From: JANLIQ01 sp964358205
Lineage (GTDB): Bacteria; Patescibacteriota; UBA1384; 2-12-FULL-50-11
DNA: 64,000 nucleotides
NCBI GenBank assembly: GCA_964358205.1
Contig: CAYHNZ010000001.1
Span: forward strand, 1-64,000
Reading direction: 5' to 3'
Under the pieces are notes generated by a model. The model was not told the DNA's origin and made no database searches. It saw nothing but the letters and a program-made list of their open reading frames with translations. Shown here one piece after another: positions 59,823 through 64,000 of this stretch. Each line of letters begins with the position of its first letter. Position 1 is the first letter of the stretch. A program made the translations under genes and the position numbers.

Positions 59823-60956
59823 TCATTTACCTGGCAGGCTGTCAATAGTCACAGACCCCAATTTCTCGGCGACTAATTCCCAGGGGTTAGTAAAGCGGTG
59901 ATTGCCAACACATTTTTGGAGCTCCCGAAAATTTTCAAAGTTACACTCGCTTTTTAGATAGTCGCCCAGATCTTTGTTGGTGCTACTTATATAGGCCAGA
60001 GTTTGTTTGCAAGAAACAGACTCCGCAAAGGCTTTTCTGAATTCACTCTCATTTTGGCAGTTGTCCTTTAGGATGATTGAACCCAGGATCAAATCTCGAG
60101 TCAGAGACGGCGGGCCGAGATTACCAGTTGCAATAATAGAATCGACACTGGAGGCTTTCTCCATTTTCTCAAGCAGAGAATCTCTGATCTCTAGGTCTTC
60201 TTCATCTTGAGAGACAATGGTTTGGTTGAGGGCTTTAATTACATCGTAGGAGGATGAGTGTTTCTCCTCCATCTCTTCTTCTTCGATGACTGAAAAAACT
60301 TTTTCGGCGATCTTTTCGGCAGTGGTGAAACCCATAAAGGCAGTGAGAATTGCCAGCTCATTATAGGTGTAATCGCCGTTTTCCCCACCATCGGAAGTGA
60401 CGACTTTCACTCCGTCCAAGCTCTTTTTCGTAAAACTATCTTGGAAAATCGCGAGACCAGGCTTAATTTCGGAAACCTTGTGGTTATTATCGCCGAAGGA
60501 TCGAGAGAGCAGGGTTAACAAGATCGTGCATATGCCCGCATACGAGGCTTTGTAAAATAGGGGTAGATTGCTAAGTTTCTCCCCGTGACTAAATGGTACA
60601 TTCATTCCCATTCCACCAGACCCGGTTGTTCCAACCTGAATATAGTGAACTTCCTTCAACTTTTTCAGAACTGGATAGAGGCCTACGTGAAATTTGGTGA
60701 TGTCAGTTAGATTGTCGTGTGATTTGCGGAAAAATATCGTGGCGATATTTAAGCAGTTGACGATCACATTTGGAGTGATTTTATCGACTATTTCTGCTAA
60801 GCTGTCGAGATTTAAAACATCAAGTTGTATGGAATCAATATCTTGTGAGCTGAACTTCTTAAGATCAGCTCCGGTTACCTCGTAACCTTTTTCCAATCCA
60901 ATCTCGCAAATCTTTCTGCCAACAGATCCCGCTCCACCCAAGACCAGTATTTTCAT
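59823..60956 (-). CDS. NAD(P)-binding Rossmann protein (SDR/saccharopine dehydrogenase-like)
   Basis: 377 residues. MKILVLGGAGSVGRKICEIG is the G-x-G-x-x-G dinucleotide loop, with DLKKF at the end of strand 2 indicating NAD preference. LDVLNLDSLAEIV and VIVNCLNIATIF follow the extended SDR/saccharopine reductase pattern. No clear Y-x-x-x-K is visible. The C-terminal about 170 residues are helical and unlike standard epimerases. TACAAT lies 7 nt before the ATG (minus). It diverges from the CapK-like gene 54 bp away, so the two probably share a control region and a pathway. Confidence 0.7.
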   Translation of the reverse strand: MKILVLGGAGSVGRKICEIGLEKGYEVTGADLKKFSSQDIDSIQLDVLNLDSLAEIVDKITPNVIVNCLNIATIFFRKSHDNLTDITKFHVGLYPVLKKLKEVHYIQVGTTGSGGMGMNVPFSHGEKLSNLPLFYKASYAGICTILLTLLSRSFGDNNHKVSEIKPGLAIFQDSFTKKSLDGVKVVTSDGGENGDYTYNELAILTAFMGFTTAEKIAEKVFSVIEEEEMEEKHSSSYDVIKALNQTIVSQDEEDLEIRDSLLEKMEKASSVDSIIATGNLGPPSLTRDLILGSIILKDNCQNESEFRKAFAESVSCKQTLAYISSTNKDLGDYLKSECNFENFRELQKCVGNHRFTNPWELVAEKLGSVTIDSLPGK

Positions 60957-61009
60957 CGGCCTAATTGTACATCTTGTTAGATAGGGGTAAAAATAATAAA
61001 GTCAAGGTA

Positions 61010-62479
61010 ATGAAACTAAAGACCATTACGGGGGAAGCAAAGATTCAAACCCATGAGACCGAGGGGATAATTCCCGGGTTTCAACATGCTTTGACTTTAT
61101 TCAAGCAAGCGTCAATCAATGTCCCGGCATATAAGGCTTTTTTGAAAAGTCACGGAGTGGATCCTAAAAAAATCAACACTCCAACTGACTTTTCCCGACT
61201 CCCCATAATTACCAAGGAGAATTACCTAAAGAAGTATCCGCTACAGGAATTGATGTGGCAGAGAGGAGTTAGCGACGCTCGGATGATATCGGCTAGTTCA
61301 GGGTCGAGCGGACAACCGTTTTTTTGGCCAAGAGGCAATCAAAGCGTTGAAGACTCGGTCGTGATACTGGACGAGCTGTTAGACAAGACCTTTCAGACCA
61401 AAACCAAAGAGACACTGTGTATCAACGCCTTTGCCATGGGGACATGGATTGCCGGTACTTATATGAATTCGGCAATGTGGCGATTGGCTGATTTAGGGCA
61501 TCGGATAGTCACCATTACGCCCGGAATTACCAAAGAGGAAATTGCTCGCGAACTTGAAGTGTTGGGACCAACTTTTCAGCAGGTTCTAATTATGGGTTAT
61601 CCACCTTTCGTCAAAGATGTCGTCGATTATGCGAAAACCCGTAATATTAAACTCGCTCGACTCGATATAAAGTGCTTATTGGCCGGTGAGAACTTTTCCG
61701 AGCAATGGCGAGACTACATTCTAGCGAGGATTGGCAAGAAGAACCAACCAGAATCAACTCTGGGGATGTATGGAACTGCGGATGCGGGAATAGTTGGTAC
61801 AGAAACACCCTTATCGATATTTATCAGAAGACTCTCTGCCGATGACCGCCGACTGTACGAAGCTCTTTTCGGTAACGACTCTATTTTGCCAACTCTGGTT
61901 CAATACAATCCCGATCTTCGTTATGCAGAAGAGATCGACGGTAAAATCATCTTCACAACCGACAACTCCTTGCCCCTGATAAGATATGAGATATTAGACG
62001 AAGGCAGAGTCTTGACACCGAGTATGGTTAATAACGTACTTGGCCGGTTTGGAAAGAGAATCCCAGCTGAAATGAAACCATTTTCTGACAACCCATACAT
62101 TGCCCTCTATGGAAGACAGGATGTGGCGGCGACATTCTACGCCCTAAATATTTATCCAGAGAATGTTAAATATGGGCTAGAGATTCCAGCTCTTCAAGCA
62201 ATTGTGACGGGGAAATTCGTCATTAAGGCCGAATTCGACGACACAACACAAACGCAGGCGTTAGACTTAAGTGTCGAGCTCCAGCCGGGAGTAAAACCAG
62301 ACCAAAAGATCGAGAGGAAAATATTTAAAGCGGTTGTCGACAGTTTAGTGCAGAACAACAGCGAATACAGCAAGTTATACCAGGAGATTGGCAAGAAGGC
62401 GGAGCCGATCGTGCATCTGATGGAGCAAGGGAATCCGGATTTCAAGCCAGGAATTAAGCACCGTTGGTTTAAGAAATGA
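61010..62479 (+). CDS. Adenylate-forming enzyme (PaaK/CapK-like coenzyme-F390 synthetase family)
   Basis: 489 residues from ATG 61010; the frame is open from 60965 but crosses the divergent promoter. ISASSGSSGQPFFWPRGNQS is the P-loop A3 motif (SSGSSGxP). The A5-type region is GMYGTADAGIVGTE, and LIRYEILDEGR corresponds to the A7/A8 Asp-containing hinge. The C-terminal domain (FVIKAEFDDTTQTQALDLSV) with a terminal Lys/Arg-rich tail resembles phenylacetate-CoA ligase and CapK. It would activate a carboxylate as an acyl-adenylate for transfer to CoA or an amine. It overlaps by TGATG-type coupling (62476) with a truncated copy of the E1-like ORF found complete at 63801. Confidence 0.8.
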   Translation: MKLKTITGEAKIQTHETEGIIPGFQHALTLFKQASINVPAYKAFLKSHGVDPKKINTPTDFSRLPIITKENYLKKYPLQELMWQRGVSDARMISASSGSSGQPFFWPRGNQSVEDSVVILDELLDKTFQTKTKETLCINAFAMGTWIAGTYMNSAMWRLADLGHRIVTITPGITKEEIARELEVLGPTFQQVLIMGYPPFVKDVVDYAKTRNIKLARLDIKCLLAGENFSEQWRDYILARIGKKNQPESTLGMYGTADAGIVGTETPLSIFIRRLSADDRRLYEALFGNDSILPTLVQYNPDLRYAEEIDGKIIFTTDNSLPLIRYEILDEGRVLTPSMVNNVLGRFGKRIPAEMKPFSDNPYIALYGRQDVAATFYALNIYPENVKYGLEIPALQAIVTGKFVIKAEFDDTTQTQALDLSVELQPGVKPDQKIERKIFKAVVDSLVQNNSEYSKLYQEIGKKAEPIVHLMEQGNPDFKPGIKHRWFKK

Positions 62480-62508
62480 ACGAGGAATACGAGCCGATAT
62501 TCTTCTAA
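62476..62508 (+). pseudogene. 11-codon remnant of the ORF at 63801
   Basis: ATG overlapping the CapK-like stop reads MNEEYEPIFF then TAA. The complete ORF at 63801 starts MNEEYEPRFF. The DNA from GATTTCAAGCCAGG to GAGCCG is duplicated at about 63761-63822. Confidence 0.75.
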
Positions 62509-62517
62509 ATAAAACGA

Positions 62518-63087
62518 ATGAATAAGCCTCAATTACAAATAATTAATTCCAAAGTTTACAATAATACTATCCGCCTCTGGCTGGGTCGAGACGATTATTT
62601 AAGTCACGACGAGCTCGATGAGTATTGCGTCGCGCTCAAGACAGAGTGGAACAAGGGCGGCGATACATTTATAGAGTTAATGATAAAGTGCTTGGGATGG
62701 CCGTGGGCTGAAGATGTAGTTAAATGTTATGTCACCGGCACTCGAGCCAGCTTTTCTAGTCCGTTGACCGTCGGGTACAAGAAAAATATTAATTTAGCGC
62801 TGAATGTATTAACTCACGAGCTTATCCATTGCTATATCAGTCAGCACATTCCCGAGCTTCGGAAGAAAATTGACGATTTCTACGCTGAATATTCGAACGA
62901 AAATCGATTGACCCAAAATCATATTATGGTTCATGCTATTCACGAATATATTTACCGTAACACAAGCAGAGTTGAAGAATTGGAAGCAGATATTAAGAGT
63001 TGCCAGTCAGCACCAGACTACGCCAAATCTTGGGAGATTGTTGGTCGAGTCGGCTATCAAGAGGTTGTAAAGAAAATAGCCCGCTGA
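62518..63087 (+). CDS. Zincin-like metallopeptidase (HExxH)
   Basis: 189 residues, no signal. NVLTHELIHCYISQHIPE contains the HELIH zinc motif. A third ligand may be the Glu or His in HAIHEYIYR or in EELEAD about 60 residues later. YKKNINLALNVL forms the strand before the active helix. It is a SprT- or minigluzincin-like compact metalloprotease, substrate unknown. The neighbourhood includes an aspartoacylase-like enzyme, a C39-like protein and an adenylating enzyme. Confidence 0.65.
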   Translation: MNKPQLQIINSKVYNNTIRLWLGRDDYLSHDELDEYCVALKTEWNKGGDTFIELMIKCLGWPWAEDVVKCYVTGTRASFSSPLTVGYKKNINLALNVLTHELIHCYISQHIPELRKKIDDFYAEYSNENRLTQNHIMVHAIHEYIYRNTSRVEELEADIKSCQSAPDYAKSWEIVGRVGYQEVVKKIAR

Positions 63088-63131
63088 GATTTTGGTCTCA
63101 AGGGGCTAAGGGTGTTCGGAGCGGGTTGTTG

Positions 63132-63608
63132 CTACGCTCCCGTGCAACGACTGGTGCAACCGCCTTCGCCGCTACCACCGTCACCGCCGCATTCGCTGGG
63201 AGTGCTACAGTCACCGGCCTTGCCTTGTGGCCAGTAGATTGGATTCAGTTTGCCGAAGCGTAGGCGGAGTGCGGTCAGAGTCCGTTTGTAAGCGGACTTA
63301 GCTGGTTCATCGCTCGGAGAGTGGTGGATGAACTGGCTGAAGTGTTGCGTACAGAACTTGGCGTATTCCTGCGTGTGGAGGACGAAGCTGTGCCACATCT
63401 CGTCAATGATGAGAGATGGCGCATGTGTCTTGTCGGGCTTTTCAGCACAAACGATGAGGAATTTCTTGCACTCCTCGAACTGCTGGCGTGCTTCTGGTTC
63501 GGAAACTTCATATTTCCGACAAAAGTTCATGATGAGTAGGGGAGGAGGTTGATAAGCCATCACCTCCTCTGCGTTGACGATGTTAACGGTGCTTAATACA
63601 GTAGCCAT
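63132..63608 (-). CDS. GRDP-like protein with Cys/Gly-rich tail
   Basis: 158 residues. IDEMWHSFVLHTQEYAKFC then QHFSQFIHHSP is the W-H/H-T/Y-x-x-F-C/H-H signature of the glycine-rich-domain-containing (GRDP, DUF1399-like) family. KYEVSEPEARQQFEECKKFL is its first helix pair. The C-terminus (GDCSTPSECGGDGGSGEGG and CTSRC) is a short Cys/Gly/Ser tail with five Cys, resembling a modifiable peptide or metal site. GAGGAT lies 8 nt before the ATG. The role of the bacterial members is unknown. Confidence 0.65.
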   Translation of the reverse strand: MATVLSTVNIVNAEEVMAYQPPPLLIMNFCRKYEVSEPEARQQFEECKKFLIVCAEKPDKTHAPSLIIDEMWHSFVLHTQEYAKFCTQHFSQFIHHSPSDEPAKSAYKRTLTALRLRFGKLNPIYWPQGKAGDCSTPSECGGDGGSGEGGCTSRCTGA

Positions 63609-63699
63609 TTAGGTATCCTCGTATTTTTTCTCAAAGAAGGATCCTTGAGAAGCTCAAGATACAACTTTATTAATTCATAATCAATAGTTTAACCCCAAG

Positions 63700-63732
63700 T
63701 CAGCCATTTTATGCTAGTCTAAAGGCAAGATG
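63700..63732 (+). promoter_or_regulatory. Promoter region R4, diverged copy of the R1-R3 repeat
   Basis: AGCCATTTTATGCTAGTCTA then AAGGCAAGATG aligns with AGCCAGTCATTTTCTGGTAATCT and GGGGGTAAGATG of R2. TGCTAGTCT is an extended -10. Here the ATG opens a real short frame, supporting the idea that the repeat is a leaderless promoter. Confidence 0.55.
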
Positions 63733-63804
63733 TCGTCATTTCTAAAGGAAATTCTCTTCCCGGATTTTAAGCCAGGAGTTAAGCATCGTTGGTTTAAGCG
63801 ATGA
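63730..63804 (+). pseudogene. 24-codon chimeric remnant of the CapK-like 3' end
   Basis: MSSFLKEILF is followed by PDFKPGVKHRWFKR and TGA. The second part matches the last residues of the 62479 gene (PDFKPGIKHRWFKK). The stop overlaps ATG 63801, preserving the coupling seen at 62476. Confidence 0.75.
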
Positions 63805-64000
63805 ACGAGGAATATGAGCCGAGATTTTTTCAGTCTCGTGAACATTCTGATGTCAAGGAGCTTATTAAGGAAGGAAAAATTCGTGAGGTTATTGATAATC
63901 TTTCAGAAGAGCTGGAGAATCTATTTCGCATAAACTTTCCCTTCATAACCCCCGCTACCCCAGAGTACATCACTACTTTTCAGAAGTTTCTCGGTAGATA
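63801..64000 (+). CDS. N-terminal part of a gene running off the window, possibly ThiF/E1-like
   Basis: 66 codons are visible, beginning MNEEYEPRFFQSREHSDVKE, then LIKEGKIREVIDNLSEELEN and FPFITPATPEYITTFQKFLG. The pattern of an aromatic start, a helix ending KIREVIDN and then SEELENLFR resembles the short N-terminal region that precedes ThiF (E1-like adenylyltransferase) domains in several Patescibacteria proteins. The nucleotide-binding GxGGxG loop is not in the window, so this is only a suggestion. Confidence 0.5.
   Translation, partial: MNEEYEPRFFQSREHSDVKELIKEGKIREVIDNLSEELENLFRINFPFITPATPEYITTFQKFLGR

Noticed and set aside
36421..62479. TGA recoded as Gly (genetic code 25)
   Set aside because: TGA terminates several well-delimited genes with coupled starts (36421, 62479), and core proteins show no in-frame TGA.

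Overview
The window reads as a chromosomal segment of a Candidate Phyla Radiation (Patescibacteria) bacterium. The evidence is indirect. GC is moderate, near 50 percent by eye. Housekeeping genes are scattered singly or in tiny operons. Many start codons lie 6-7 nt after a -10 box (leaderless messages). Word-like inverted repeats fill the intergenic gaps and even enter core genes. Secreted and membrane proteins of unknown family are numerous. TGA is used as a stop (for example at the 36421 and 62479 gene ends), so the Gracilibacteria/Absconditabacteria code is excluded. No 16S gene is present and I do not assign a class.

Layout. 0-10 kb is core: the 3' end of an M16 peptidase, ndk, a WecA/MraY-type phosphosugar transferase, a PH-domain membrane protein, dnaE (minus strand), then rpmA-rplS-yraN and gltX. 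10-24.4 kb is a surface module: a 3997-residue repeat protein of autotransporter-type beta-strand repeats, a small exported protein with a similar C-terminal domain, and a membrane-anchored DUF916/WxL-binding-like protein. 24.4-26.2 kb (minus) is a three-gene membrane operon headed by a double-Cache sensor without an output domain. 26.3-26.6 kb holds tRNA-Gln(CTG) genes, one nested inside the D-loop of another. 27.5-32.4 kb encodes a secreted pectate-lyase-like beta-helix protein with a C-terminal dockerin, a membrane-anchored cohesin protein, and a 49-residue membrane peptide: a possible miniature cohesin-dockerin surface complex.

32.4-33.7 kb is a VapBC region with a truncated second toxin and a long inverted repeat. 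33.7-39.5 kb holds a P2-type ATPase with a CheY-like regulator, then an SPFH protein, an NAD kinase-like protein and an NrtR-type Nudix regulator, with paired palindromic operators at the SPFH promoter. 39.6-39.9 kb has a tRNA-Glu(CTC) nested in the anticodon loop of a second, broken tRNA-Glu. 40-46.2 kb holds a sigma-70-family factor, a membrane-anchored protein of unknown function, hisS and ileS.

46.2-55.5 kb is an export-oriented accessory region. It contains a lipoprotein alpha/beta hydrolase, two TolB/CsgG-like periplasmic-type proteins (one frameshifted), plsC, an operon joining a VKOR-like disulfide protein, a pseudopilin and a Cys-rich secreted protein, a LemA protein and a large anchored ectoprotein. 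55.6-64 kb is a mosaic accessory island. It contains a minimal nucleotidyltransferase with a 35-codon leader ORF, a C39-like cysteine protease fold, an aspartoacylase-like M14 enzyme, a P-loop kinase, a CapK/PaaK-like adenylate-forming enzyme divergent from a Rossmann protein, two zincin-like proteins, a GRDP-like Cys/Gly-tailed protein, and the start of a possible ThiF-type gene. A dispersed promoter-palindrome repeat occurs four times here, and a short duplication links the CapK-like gene to the ThiF-like gene.

The most unusual signals are the two nested tRNA arrangements, the cohesin-dockerin pair, the giant surface-protein module, the NrtR/SPFH/NAD kinase unit and the adenylation/E1-like island at the right end.
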